DNA of 64,000 nt from Chlorokybus atmophyticus (GCA_009103225.1 RHPI01000193.1:554650-618649); one strand, 5' to 3'. Numbered from the stretch's first letter, positions 24,356-36,515 are shown. The notes: a model not told the origin generated them from the letters alone. Numbers and translations are program-made.

Positions 24356-26189
24356 CTACAGCTCCTCTCCATCATCGCTTTGCTCGTCATTACGGAACAA
24401 AGCACCACGCGCTGGGGCCTGTAGAGGAGACGCCGGAGCTTGCTCTTCCTCCTCAAACGGTTGTGCCAGCCAATTAAATGCCGCTTCTGCCTCAGCGAGC
24501 GAGTCACGAGCTGCTGTCTTTTGCGGCCGGCGCCGATTGGGATCTTTCAGGTATTCGACACAAGATGCAGTGCGGCGTTTCACAAGGGTGAATGGCTGGA
24601 GGGCTGCGTACCGTTGCCTTATCTCCCGCTTCATTGACATGATCATGGTGTTGATTTTGCTGAGGTACTCTTCATGTGTGTCTATGCTGGCAGCTAGGAG
24701 AGGGTCTCCATCCTTGCCCTTTAGGATGCGCTCCACCTGCGTAGTTTACAGGCATGTCTTAGTGGCATCGAAAGCCACTATTCACTGCAACGCGTCTGCA
24801 AGCCTGTAGTTTGGGGCTACAGCGTTCCTGAATTGCTAATGCTGGAGTTCAGAGTGCTCACCGTAAGCAACAGGTATGCGAGGTGGTTGACTGTCAGCTG
24901 CCGGCGATCAGGTGTAGTGACGGCGTAAGATCAGCATTGCACGATCATTTGCCAGATTATGGGATTGCCCCATTCATGGATGTATCTCCTCCGCTCCGGG
25001 TCTGCAGTGTCGGTCACCTCAAATCTCCGCCATGACTTGTCTGCGACAGTCATACCGACAAGGCATTAGTCACGAAATAGATAGTTCAAGTTGAGCCTGC
25101 ACCAGGCTAGAATAGTGCCTGTGACTGACTTTGGAGCGCGTTGCGCATCTGGGCTTTTTGGGTCTCGGGGTCCATTAGGGCGTCGATGTGCCTGATTGAA
25201 GCGGTTACAATAGGCGAGATGAGTACGTGTGTATGGAGGCTGAGTAAGAAGGCAGTGTTGCATAGCAGACATGGTGGTGAGGAACCCAACTCACTTGCGC
25301 TTGTTGCTGTTACACAGTGTCCACTTCAAGTTGTACTCCTTCTCAAGGACATGCTTGATCTTGGTGACGTTCTCAGACCGGACCTGCGTAGCTTTCTTCA
25401 GGGCGACACTCCAGTGGAAGGGGCACTCCTTGGGAGTCTAGTACACCTCATAGAACTTGGCCGCATCGGCCTCGTCGTCATGGTCGAAGCCAACTACCTG
25501 TCACGGGCAGGTTGGTCAGTGTCACGGTGCAGTGCGGTCATGAAGCATTCACAGCACCTGACATATGTCGTTGCGAATAGTGTCCTCCTTGGGATAAACG
25601 TGGCTCTCTACCCAGTGGCCGTTTATGATTTCAACGACGGCATCTCGCAAATGCAGTCCACAGAAGAACAATCCGTTACACACATACACACAGTGTCACA
25701 GTGTCACACAGTGCTTACCTCGTTGCCAATCTTCCACTTGCTTAGGGAAGGGTTGCTGACGGCCGAGGTTGCCACGTCATGGCCAAATGCGTTTGGGTTG
25801 GGGGTTCCAATCGCCCCTTTGCAAGCACAACCACATGACTCATGCTGCCAGCCATGAAAGATGCAACCCTCACAGTTGCAAAAGAAGAACAACGTGCACA
25901 GTGTATCCAGAACGCATGCAGTGAGTCACTGTGCTAGTCATGATAGAAGCAAGCATCCAAGTTAGAAGTTGAGCAAGAAGCAACGTGCACAGTGCATCAA
26001 AAACGCATGCAGTCTAGCTTGCCCTTGCGACTGCGGTGTCAGGTGGAGTTGTTGTGATGTGCTGGGCGTTGGCGCGGGGTCTTGCTGCAATTGGTTGGCG
26101 ACGGTTGCCTGGTTGAACACTGGGGGCAATGTGGACAACTGGCGCCGACCTCTATGACGGAGTGCACTTACGGATGGACCACGAGGCAT
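24356..26189 (-). CDS. Unknown multi-exon protein, divergent partner of the OTU gene
   Basis: The start is ATG at 26189 (MPRGPSVSALRHRGRRQLST). Likely exons read CKGAIGTPNPNAFGHDVATS (about 25830-25720), EIINGHWVESHVYPKEDTIR (about 25640-25560), VVGFDHDDEADAAKFYEVY, a Lys-rich stretch KKATQVRSENVTKIKHVLEK, RRFEVTDTADPERRRYIHEW, then a last exon (from about 24740) with helical EYLSKINTMIMSMKREIRQR and an acidic end stopping at 24356. No domain is recognised. One in-frame TAG follows KFYEVY unless a splice site removes it. The gene shares its promoter region, with its palindromes, with the OTU gene, so it may belong to the same element. Confidence 0.5.
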
Positions 26190-26365
26190 CTCTCCAACTG
26201 ATAGTCGGGTGCCGCCTGTTTAGCTGTAAGTGGCGCTGCCGCCTCCAACGCTGCCGCCGCCGGTTGGCCCGCCCGAATGTACGCGGCGCGAAAACGAAAA
26301 TGAGGTGGTTTTGAACGTCTAGAGTCCCGCATTAGAGTCGCACTTGTAGTGCGTCCTTGCTCCTA

Positions 26366-26535
26366 TGGTTGATGGTACGACTTATGCATTCGTGCCATCC
26401 ATGCTTCGTACAACCATTGTTACCAATGGTTGTGTCGTAACATTTATGGTACGACAGAGGCATCTCTCGTCCAACCCCAGCGATTGCCGTACAATGGCTC
26501 TGTCGTACCATCCATGGTACGACAGAGGCATTGCT
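26366..26535. promoter_or_regulatory. GTACCAT/ATGGTAC palindrome cluster between divergent genes
   Basis: Two hairpin-like palindromes are visible. 26410-26419 pairs perfectly with 26424-26433. 26492-26511 pairs with 26514-26533 over 20 bases with one mismatch, its core being TCGTACCAT..ATGGTACGA. Further single ATGGTACGAC words lie at about 26374 and 26449. The cluster sits between the (-) unknown gene and the (+) OTU gene. Related palindromes lie before the methyltransferase and transposase genes. Confidence 0.7.
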
Positions 26536-26783
26536 CAATCAGCCGAAATGGGAGTTAGCATGCACTCACTCAAACACGCTTCATTAATGGCCGGATGATG
26601 GCACGCAAGGGCACCAGGTTGATAACGGGTCGAATGTCAGGCTTGATGGGCCTGGGTTCGACTAGGAGGCGGAGGACCAGGAGTCGGAGGAGGCGGCGGC
26701 GGCGTGGCACATTTTGCGAGAAGTTGTGGTCGTAAGAGTTCAAGCAGCGAAGCCAGCTACTACCGGTCGCCACGTCATGGATC

Positions 26784-29519
26784 ATGGCAGGCGTCAGCAA
26801 TGGGGCTGTCCAACATGCATCACCAACATTGGACAAACCAGCAGGCAAGCCATTAAAGACCTTCTTCACACAGAGAGCTGCTAGGTGGCTCGCTTTCTGC
26901 AGCAGGGAGTGGATCAGGAGCTGCAGTCCTTGGAGCCCCTTGTCAGAACCATGCGGGACCAATTGCGGCTATGGGAACAAGCACAAAGGAATGCAGAGGT
27001 ACGCTCAACAGTCACTTGCATTTCCTGGCAAGAGCAATTTGTTTTTTAGCGCAGTCCATGTGATATATGTAGCATGGTTGCAGGCCTCCACTATTCACCC
27101 ATACCCACCCTACAGTCAAGCCGACATTGCAGAAGCAAGAGCAGATAGACAGAGCTGGGCGGCGGTATGTTGTTGCCAATCTCGCTGTGCATGTTGACTG
27201 CAATGTCGGCTCCAATGCATGCCTACCTTTGCATGCTAGGATGTGCGTGAGCGTGCGAAGTCGCGCGCGCGTGCCGAACGAAGTAGGCTGGGTTTAAGCA
27301 CAGGAGCGCGTGGCCATTTGTTTGGCATTCAACCAATAGTGCATCAACCAGCAATGACGTAGTCCATGCAATCATTCGTGCATCAACCAGCAATGCCGCA
27401 GGTGACTGTTCGAAGCAACCAACTGATGACGGTGTGACGCAGTTGACTATTGTAATTGCAGTGTCGCAAGCATGCAGCTAACCCACATGTGATTGGTTGA
27501 CAGCACCACACTGCACTAGGCCCTGTTGGAGCTCCTATGCAAGCCTGGATTCAATCCCATCAACTGGTCCTTCAATCCCACTTGCTGATGGGCGCGGCGG
27601 CAATGCGGCATCAGTTTAACATGCATGTTGGCCTGTTGAATCCCGACATGTCCATTGGGGCAGTGGCGCATGATGTGCCCATGGCTCAAGAGCTCCGTGA
27701 CGAGTCTGCCATCGAGGGTGGCGGGGAGAGTGCAGCCAATACCACCTTGTCAGCCCCCATGGCTTCCCCTGCTCCATGCAGCCCACGGGCCATTGAGGTA
27801 AGTCGCTGTTTTTTATGCTCGTGCCTTGGTAACAATGCGTCAGGCACTGCATAAGCTTATATTCGTCCTTTGCAACATTGTGAGCCATCTTATCTTGGGT
27901 CCTGTATACAGCCCCCCTTGCTGCATGCACAAGTGGTCTCACCTGCAGCTCCTGCTCCCCTCCCAGCCAGAGCGCAACCACCTTCCGCGGCACCAGTCCT
28001 TCATGCACTGCCATCTCCTCCACGAGCAGCACCGGTGATTGCGGGGCAACAATTCTTCTTGCCGCCACCGGCGAGACCACATCACAATGCAACAACCAAT
28101 GTGGCTTCTGCACCTACCTTACCCCACCCGCTGCAAGTTGAAGCCGGCAATCTGCCCCAAACTCAGGTACTTTATCAGTCACTGTGACTCTTGCCGTCCA
28201 CAGTTGGACACACCATGTGAGTGCTGTATGCGCATGCAGCAGGGGTCACCACCTGCCAGCGAGTCATCAGAGGAGCTGGCCGCAACCCGCATACGGCCAT
28301 TAGTCATGCTAGGTGGCCAGCTCGCCTCATGGGACCACTTCAATGCGCCAACGGATGGTAAATGCTTCTACCATTGTGTATTTCGCGCCAGGCCATCCAT
28401 AGCGCAAAGTGTCCTGGATGATCACATAAGTGCCCCAGCTCGAGCAGATTTTGGGCCATGCTGGACACCATGGACAACAACGGCAGGGGGCACACTCTCC
28501 GCAAAATCACCGCCAAGGCTGTCCATGCAGGCGTGGCGAGCAGAATCTTAGACTTCTGCAGAGCCACTGGTGCCGCGGGAGAGATGGCGCAGTATTACGA
28601 CAAACTGCCTGCGACCATGTTGGTTGATATCAACTGCAACATTGACCTAGCCATGGCCAAGGTGCGACAGATCGTGCGGAGAAAAGATGTGTACGTCGAG
28701 CACTTGCAAATGACTATGTTTGCCAACAAGCTGGGCTTGTTGATTGGCTGCGTGACCGTTCAGCGCGAGCATGGGGAGTGGGTGCCACGGCCCGGCAGCG
28801 CAGTTTGGGTTGGAAATAAAGAAGCCCCCAACTCAGTCCTGGTGGTGGGCAACACTGCTCCTGATGAGCCAGAAGCACACTTTTTGCTCCTCAAGCCTGC
28901 AAGCACCGAACAGTGGTTGTGGCCTATGCATGAAGTGCCACCGGAGGTAACTCACCTGATCGGAGAGTGGTGGAATGGCGTTGCCAATTCCCCGCTACCA
29001 CCGGCTGTGACCCAGAGTGCTGCGCCAACGCCTCAGGCCTCGCCTTCGTGTGCTAGGCAAGAAGTAGCCGAGTGTTCTGCACATCTTGCCTCCCCTCAAC
29101 CACAGCCACATGCTCGCAATCCCAATTCAGCAACCTCCCTTCCTGCCGCGAAGACTCACTTGCCACCGCACTCTGACCATCCGGAGGCATCTCCATCAAG
29201 AAGCAGCTGTAGCTCGCCCTCTCCCTCTAAGCTTGCCACATTGATCCCAGCCTGCCTTGTTGATAAAAAGATTGATCGAGGTATCCTGAAAGCTGCGCTG
29301 AAAGACAAAGGCTTCATGCTCGACCTCATGAAGCAACATGAGGTCGTGGAGGAACGGGAGGCAACCAACAAGCGCAAGGCTGTGGAGCAAGAAGATAACG
29401 CCTTACCTCCTCTGAGTGACAGTGCCACGGAGAGCGCCTGCCAGGATGTGCAGGGTGACAAAAAAAAAAGAAGGTTGTTGGAACAAAGGACGCTGACAGG
29501 ACCCAAAAAGGAAAGGTGA
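26784..29519 (+). CDS. OTU-type cysteine protease protein with coiled-coil and Pro-rich N-terminus
   Basis: Exons with GT-AG signals join a CPTC-containing start and a helical part (DQELQSLEPLVRTMRDQLRL, about 26903-26997), ASTIHPYPPYSQADIAEARA (27084-27163), a 27.5-27.8 kb exon, a Pro-rich exon (27910-28169), then the OTU domain from about 28203. The domain shows APTDGKCFYHCVF (catalytic Asp/Cys, about 28346-28384) and DEPEAHFLLLKP (catalytic His, about 28862-28900). It then runs into a Ser/Pro-rich tail, a coiled coil and a basic KKKRRLLEQR that could be a nuclear signal. OTU enzymes remove ubiquitin. A frame break near 28450 within the domain and an in-frame TAG at 26881 may be an intron or damage. 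It may continue into the RING segment downstream as one protein. Confidence 0.65.
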
Positions 29520-29586
29520 GGCATCGTTACAACATTAGAAGAAGCACAGCGCCTTGAAGCCTCACTGGGGCTAACTGTGTGCCCTG

Positions 29587-30623
29587 AGTAGGCACAGGCG
29601 GGTTTACATCGTCAAGTGGCTGCTCAGCATCGTCCAGAGAGACAGCCGGTGCGGCACGAGCTGCCTAAGCTCAAAGCACCGACGCGCAGACGCTTTGGGG
29701 GGCTGACTCGTAGTGCAAAGGAGTTGATCACCCTACAGTACGCCTAAGACGCGCTGCATCGCCGCATGCGGCATGCCTTGAGGTGGGTGACGAAAGTTTG
29801 CAATAAGTGGGAGCAAACGCGGAGAATGCGGTCTAAACAGACCTCTGGGGATTGGCCGTGGTTGGAACCCATACACGATATGGCCATCCGTAGTACGTTG
29901 TTGGCCCTCGCCGTCCTCGATATGATGGTGTTGTTGCTGTCGCAGCAACCCGGCAATGTGCAAGAGCGATCTGCGGAGCAGAACTTCGACCTGCTGCAGC
30001 AGATGTACCTGTCGATGTCGACTAATGCGGGTCGAGATGTGTGCCACTACCTGAGCAAACATACTGGGTGGCAAGTAAAATTCGAGCTGTACTTGGCATG
30101 CTTTGGCTGGCAGTGGCTGTATGTCATACGGCACATCGAGCTGATTCTGTGGAAGCTCGAAGAAAATGACGATGCGGGGGAGTACACGAGTGACGACAGC
30201 CATGTCGAGGGCCTGGATGAACGCATGCTGGACGAGACCACCAAGACCAGCAGGTGGTGTATGGCGGCAGATGGGCGTCAGGTGATCGAGCAGGCAGTGG
30301 AGCGTTATGCTGCGCCATTCAGATGGGAGTCGCTACGCCTGCGACGCGATAACAGAGTTTGGTGGCAGAGGCAGCTTGCACACCCGCGTGCACCATGTGT
30401 GCTGATTTGTTGCATTGAAGAGCCACCCCCCCCAGCGGATGGGGAGACGCCCTGTTGCAAGAAAGCGATGTGCCATGTCTGCATCATAGCACATCAGAAG
30501 ACTGTGGCAAATAAATCAAACAATCGACAAGCGTGTCCATTCTGCAAGCAACCTCACCCGTTTTGGTCGCCACACCTGATGCAAGACGCCAACGTGTCGG
30601 CGGTGATTTGGCCCCCGCCTTGA
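29587..30623 (+). CDS. RING-like zinc finger protein
   Basis: From ATG 29766 an open frame of 285 codons runs to TGA 30621-30623. The body is helical and Trp-rich (DWPWLEPIHDMAIRSTLLAL, WQVKFELYLACFGWQWLYVI). An acidic stretch is followed by a C-terminal Cys/His cluster (about 30397-30560): CVLICC, CCKKAMCHVC and CPFCK in RING order, the usual fold of E3 ubiquitin ligases. Upstream of the ATG the same frame is open back to a possible splice acceptor near 29587, with one TAA at about 29746, in a place where Gln (CAA) would fit. The segment follows the OTU gene's possible donor at 29515, so OTU and RING could be two ends of one protein. Phase does not fit perfectly, hence separate entries. Confidence 0.6.
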
Positions 30624-30899
30624 TGCCAATTGTGCATGTATTGTAGTTTTGTGTTGGCTTCCTGTAAACCATGTAGGTACATGTATAGTTGCAGCATGGT
30701 GCATGGTGCACCAGAGATTTGCTGTTGTTAGCATTGGATGTACATGTGTATGATGACTGCCCGGCGCATGAGTCAGTGCATGGCTTGCATACCTCGCTGG
30801 TTTAGAGCGTGGTTGACAGCAACAAACTCGGACAGCGCTCTGGGTTCCATGGCATGACAGCACAGTATTACTCTACGATCGTGGTAGTATGCGAGTATC

Positions 30900-30985
30900 C
30901 TTGTACTGTAGTACCATTAACAGATGGAGTACCATTCATTTTGATGTAGTACCATGCATGGTACTGCAATAGCATATAAGGTACA
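30900..30985. promoter_or_regulatory. GTACCAT palindrome cluster upstream of the methyltransferase gene
   Basis: A perfect 16-base palindrome, GTACCATGCATGGTAC, lies at 30949-30964, with extra GTACCAT words at about 30910 and 30929. It stands about 140 bases before the ATG of the methyltransferase gene. It resembles the palindromes at 26.5 and 36.4 kb. Confidence 0.6.
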
Positions 30986-31103
30986 GTCGTGCTTCACGTG
31001 AAGTTTAACCCATTCAGGGTTCGTAAGCTGGCAACCCTAAATTGATGCCCATACCCTAAAGTCTCGCTCAGTTTGTGGGCAGCCGTGCCGATTCCTATTT
31101 TGC

Positions 31104-32842
31104 ATGATGTCTGCGGCAGCAGTTGAATCACCCTCACCTAGGAGACCATGCTTGGTGTGCCCACAATGCAATGCGTACGTATGTGCCAATGGCCGTAGGC
31201 AGCAAATGCGAGCACACTTGACCGAATGCCAGCGAGTGCAGACAGTGTGCCACGGTTTTAGTGCTGCTTGCTGGCATCACACCACACACAATGTCGACGT
31301 GTTTGGCTGCCGCCTCGGCCAAGTGCTGTGCAAGGAACCCGAGTTTTTCCATTGCGTGCAGTGCGTGTGCGAATCGTGCTCGCGCTCATGCTTCGAGTGG
31401 CGAGGGGAACCCATGCGCTTCTTCACATGGACAACACCGGGACATGTGGTTAGTGGACAGGTGGTGGATGCTGTGGAGGTAATCCACAAGAGTGGACCGC
31501 GACGTATCACTGCATGTTATGTTGGGCGTATGCTTATTTCATGCATGTTGAAGCTGTTGTCGCATTCAGAGCAGTCTTGCACGGTGTGGGCGTGGGCAGT
31601 TCCATCCCCTGGCCGCTGTAGAGGAGGCAGACCATCGACCGTTGGACAGCGCACTGCATCGGCTGCGGAACGCAGTTAAGTTGGGATGCGAGCAGCTGAT
31701 CGGTGTGAGTGTCATGGTGCATTGGCCGCTGGATGGGGAATGGTATGCGGGCGTTGTGGAATCATTCAAGCAAGCGTCAGGTCAGCATCGCTTCGTGGCG
31801 TGCGAGATTGAGGACGCATCATATATGCATGGTGCAATGGAAAATGTCTTTGCAGGGCAGCACCGTATAGTATTCGATGACGGTGATCGACCACAAACCA
31901 TCAACTTCAAAGGGCACAACGTATTCGCGTACACATCAGTTGACGGGGCACGCCATGTTCTGCGCGTCGGATGGGAGAACGTCAGTCGCAAAGTAAGCCC
32001 GGACGGCATCATTCTTAGTCCCTGGCCAGCACCACGGCCAGCCTTGACCACATACACGCCATTTGACAACAAGCTTGGACGCACACGCAGACCAAGGGCA
32101 CTCGACCTATTCTGCGGCGGTGGCGGTGCCAGTGTCGGTCTATACCACGCAGGCTTTGACGTGACCGGGATGGACATAAGTCCCTCCTCTGAGTACCCGC
32201 TGCCCTTCATACACCGCGATGTATGCACCCTGAGTGCAGGAGAGCTGAGCGAGTACGAGCTCATCTGGGCCAGTCCACCATGCCAGGCCTATTCAGGTGC
32301 TATCCCGGCACCTCAACGGGCGGCACATGGCACATCCTGGAGACACCAGGATATGATACCGCTCGTCCGACGTCTGCTGCTTGCAAACCAGGTCAAGTTT
32401 GTGATTGAGAATGTGCCAGGAGCAGCTTCCTCATTCAGACCCAATCTGTCCCTTTGTGGCACAATGTTCGGCCTATCAACTTTCCGACACCGTCTGTTTG
32501 AGACACAGCCAGTGGTAGCTACCCCACCAGCACGCTGCTCGCATGCGGGCAAGGCAGTTGGACTGCTATCGCCGCACCTGTCCGCTAGCGCGAAGAAGAC
32601 AATCGTGACATCAAACGCGCCACAGCAGATGTACCCGGTNATACCCGGTCTATGGCCTTTCAAGCACCAGGGGCGGCATTGCTGCGTGGCAAACAGCTCT
32701 GGGAGTGCCATGGATGACCTCGGCCGTTTCCATAGCGAATGCAGTTCCTCCCACAATGGCGGAGTGCATAGGGCGTCTCATGCTTGAAACAATGGATATG
32801 CGCTGTGACCACCCTCATGTATCATGGAACTATGAGGCTTGA
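31104..32842 (+). CDS. Cytosine-5 DNA methyltransferase with Cys-rich N-terminus and Tudor-like domain
   Basis: Exon 1 (31104-31481) encodes a C2HC finger (CPQCNAYVCA, HLTEC) and a Cys-rich stretch (HCVQCVCESCSRSC). It joins exon 2 (from about 31600) in phase. A Tudor-like fold follows, LIGVSVMVHWPLDGEWYAGV with VFDDGD, a pattern used to read methylated histones. The catalytic domain shows motif I ALDLFCGGGGASVGL (near 32098), the next strand GFDVTGMDIS, motif IV SPPCQAYS with the nucleophilic Cys (near 32272), motif VI ENVPGA (32407) and motif VIII FRHRLFET. At the N (32640) the frame breaks. The 8 bases TACCCGGT stand on both sides, and collapsing them continues the protein through motif X (NAVPPTMAECIG) to TGA 32840-32842, about 536 residues. 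It resembles phage/bacterial Dcm-type enzymes more than DNMT1 or DNMT3. Confidence 0.85.
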
Positions 32843-33068
32843 GTGTGGTGCACTGTATTGATGCTTAATGCCACACGGCGGACTGATTGTTGAATGTTGC
32901 ATGGATCATTCAATTGTGGTGACAATTGTGCAGTGACAGCTGCCCGGTATTGTACACGTCCACATGCAAACGTCTTAGCATACGATTAGCAATGCCTAAT
33001 TGACTGATATGCTCCAAACTCAGATTAGTGAGACAAGTACATGTGTCACGTGGAAGTGCAGTGAACGT

Positions 33069-36000
33069 TCACCAAATACTTGCCCTCTTGTACACGGGCG
33101 CTGTCCTTGTCAAACAGGGGAGCAGCTGGACAATGCCTTTTACTTGCTCCAGAGTCACGACATCGAGATGTGGACCGCCTCGACGCTTTTCCCATTCCAG
33201 AGCAATGCACTTTGTGTCGCTCGTCACATCCAGCTTCGTGTACCAGCGGACAAACACGACCTCCTTCCACACGCGCTCGCCGCTACCACCCCACACCACC
33301 ACGCGCAGAAAAAGGAGTGCCTGAGCCCACCACGTCACGTTCACACCGTCCTCATCACCTTCCAACTCAAGTGTGGAGAACCAAGGCCGCCCATGGAACA
33401 TCCCAGTTGCGCGCGCCATGCTGACTCCTAATATCATGTACACCGCTGCGCCTCCGTTCACCACGCGAACAGCACGCCACCCGTCGGCCAACTTCAGTTG
33501 TTGCCTCCTCAACCAGCCGTCCAGGGTGGCAGGCAGCTTGTCGGCGAATGGAGTCTTCAAGGCGACTTGGCGGCTACGCGCAGATCCGCTCCAGTACGGG
33601 CTAGACTCCCTCCTTGTCAGCACATCCATCCGTAGCAACTTGTCCGTCTTCTCCATGACATTACAGCACTGCTGCCGCGCCTGCGCCACAACCGAGCGCA
33701 TCTCGGGATCCACGACCATGCCATCCTCTCTCACATATTCCGCACAGCTCCATGCCTTCAGGATACGTGCCTGGTAGTCCCGGTTGTTGCCACCACGCGC
33801 CCACCGTTTGATATTTTGGGCGTGCGTCTGCTCCATGCGGTTGGCGCTGAACCAATCTAGGTGTCCACTGCTGATAATTGCCGGCTTAAAATGAGTGAGC
33901 TGATGCATCTTCTCGATCTTTCAACCTCACTTCTGTGCAGAATATGACGACAGTAGCGGATGCAACACTGCAGCTTTGAAGGCAGCCAGCTCGTTGTCGG
34001 ATGTGGTCAGGGTTTCTCTTGTGTTCATGTGCCTTGAGCAACTTCTTGTTCCACTGGGCAAGCGTTGCGGCAGCAATGGTGAAGAAATCGTTGCCCTCAC
34101 TGTCGAGCAGCAAACCGTCTGCGAGGACCGGCAGCAGCTGCAGCACCGCCACTTTCTCCCCACCTGAAAGGAGTGGTCGGACAGGAAGAAATCTACTGTG
34201 CTTGTGGGTGCCTTGCAGTGCGAAACCCGCAGAGTCGCCTTGCATGCATTCAGCCTGTGCACATCTGCTCGTGAGCACGTGTTGTTGGCTTTTGTGTTCA
34301 ACACAAAAGCAACACCAAAGACGTGCCTGGCCTGCAGAATTTGTCTCGTGGATGGACGCATTCGTTCCTTCGCGGCGTCGTACATAGCAGCAAGCAGGTG
34401 GTCAATGATGCCTCCCAGCACATGCATTGCGTCAGGGGCAAGACGAGAGTACTAGTCAGCTCCCGGCACCCGCGATTGTCGCCAACCCCACAGTGCATTC
34501 TGTTGCCAAACCACATTGCCTGGTATCACGGAAAGCCATTCATCCTCACGAATGCTGATAATTTGACCATTACCTCCTCGACATGCATGGAGTGCTGCTC
34601 TTTGAAAGCCTTGGCTGTCTGGCGTGCATTCCTAACACCGCTATGCAGGTCCGCCCGCAGCTGACGTATTGCTGGTGTGTAGAAGGCCTCGGNTTCAATT
34701 CCCGGTCCTCATTCATCTCTAACAGATCTGATTTGGTGACGAGATAAACATCGCAAGGATGTCGTGTTTGGTTGCTCGACACAGTGCGTGCGAGTGTGGC
34801 AGTCTCTTACAACACGACAAACTCAGATGTTCTACTGACAACATCCTCCATGCACTGTTTGCTGGCAGGCTGCATCCGATTACAACCATTCATGCCCACT
34901 ACCTGCAAATCGCTGATGTAGTTGGCAAGCGCGGGAAACACACGATGCTCGATGCCATTCGGATCGATGAGCTGCAGACCTTCCCAACTCGCCCGCTTCA
35001 CATCCTCTAACACTACATTCAAAGCGTCATGAAACGTCTTACGTTTCCGAATGGAGAACGATTCCTTGCCCTGCGCCCAGGTGGGATGCCCGGCCACTGC
35101 GTGAACCACCGGCGGAAGCGCTATCATAACAACCCCCATGTTGCTAGCATACATGTCCCAACTGTAGTTGGCAAGCGATGCCATTAGAGGGTAGCCAGAG
35201 CGCTTGCCCGCGCTGTCCAGCGTGGTCTTGTCACTGTACAGAATGGCAGGCGCCAAGTAGGACGCTTCCCCCACCTCTCCTCAAATCCACCTCCACATCC
35301 TTCCACCAATCGCCCGTGGAAGGATGGCCATAGCTGTGCTCGTCATCAGTGTACTGGAGATTGAAGCCATTGGCGGCATGTGGATTGCCATACAACCGCG
35401 CGAGCCATACCTGCTCCGACCAAGAGCATTACTTACTATGCTGGCCTCAGAATAGATACTGCATCGATACTGCATTAGGTACTGCATTTCACAGACCTTG
35501 GCCGGCATATATGTGACGCAGATGTCCTGATCCTCAGGGTCTCCAGGCTTGCGCAGGTCAGCCGTCACGTAGTTCTGATACGGCAGCACACTCGCATGTG
35601 CATATGTGACATGGCTCTGATGGTTGAAGCACATGCACCGCACACCGTGAACACACCTCAGACTGAGAGAAAGCAATCGTGGTCCGGAGGTAGCTGGCCA
35701 CATGCACACCGGTCTCCCACTGGAGCTCTTCCGTCAGGAAGTGTGCATTTCGGATGCACTTGATGATCTGCCCCATGTCGGAGGCCGACCGGCCTTGGCC
35801 GTTGTTGCACTGCACGAATGCCTTTGCAAGAGCATGCTCCGAGCCATACCACCTGGATTCCGACGCGTGCGAAGGGACGCCTCCACTTCCATGTTGGCGT
35901 GCCACAAGTTTCTCAGGCACACGCACACATCGAAAGCCCTCGTTCACTTCCTCCTCCTCCTGTTGCTGCTGTGCGTGTGTCTCCTGGAGGAATCCTTTAG

Positions 36001-36181
36001 CATCAAGCATGTGAGCATCCTGAATCAAACTCCCCCGTTCAACATGACCCGCATCGTACTGTAATGGACGCTGGCCGACATACAGCTTGATCTGCTTGCA
36101 CACCCTGCTGCTAATAATGTGCATGTAGACCGAGCTGCGTGTGGCGAAGCGCATGTGGCAATACGGACAAAGGACTCCCAT
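33069..36181 (-). CDS. Plavaka-like DDE transposase (CACTA superfamily)
   Basis: The start ATG is at 36181 (MGVLCPYCHMRFATRSSVYM), an N-terminal C2HC finger like the one that opens fungal Plavaka transposases. Exons follow with visible donors: ELQWETGVHVASYLRTTIAF, then ICVTYMPAKVCEMQYLMQYR, then ARLYGNPHAANGFNLQYTDD. The core is APAILYSDKTTLDSAGKRSG with YPLMASLANYSWDMYASNMG and VFPALANYISDLQ (35250-34900), the family's S-D-K-T catalytic region. A later part, DAMHVLGGIIDHLLAAMY (about 34430-34370), and a C-terminal part, HFKPAIISSGHLDWFSANRM (33890-33830), also match the family layout. Some segments need frame changes between them, from introns, the N at 34693 or decay, so activity is uncertain. 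The gene is convergent with the methyltransferase gene. Confidence 0.75.
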
Positions 36182-36336
36182 ATCTCACTATTAACGTCGA
36201 TACAGGTGTCGCCAATGTAACCTGCATCATATCCAGCAACACGCACACTAGCCGCCGCCGCCGCCGCTGCCACCGCCACCGCCACCGCTACCGCTACCCT
36301 TGCATGCCACAGGCGCGAAACTTGGCCGCCATTCAC

Positions 36337-36515
36337 TGGCTCCGTCGTACCATCATAATGGTACGATCGAGCCATTGCACGTCCAGGGTGAGTTCCTGGA
36401 TATATATATATACATATATATTATGATTGAACCGTTTCAATGGTACGAAGATGCCTTTGCCAAAAGGTATATGCATTGTACAAAGGTACCATTAAAATGG
36501 TACCTTTGTACAATG
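36337..36515. promoter_or_regulatory. GTACCAT palindrome cluster upstream of the transposase
   Basis: 36337-36374 is an imperfect palindrome, TGGCTCCGTCGTACCAT..ATGGTACGATCGAGCCA, close to the one at 26492-26533. 36474-36493 pairs perfectly with 36496-36515 (20-base arms, core GGTACCATT). They lie between the transposase (-) and the small acidic-tail gene (+). Confidence 0.7.

Noticed and set aside
26341-26351. CACTTGTAGTG as a CACTA-type terminal inverted repeat
   Set aside because: It is a short self-palindrome and no matching inverted copy was found on the right side.
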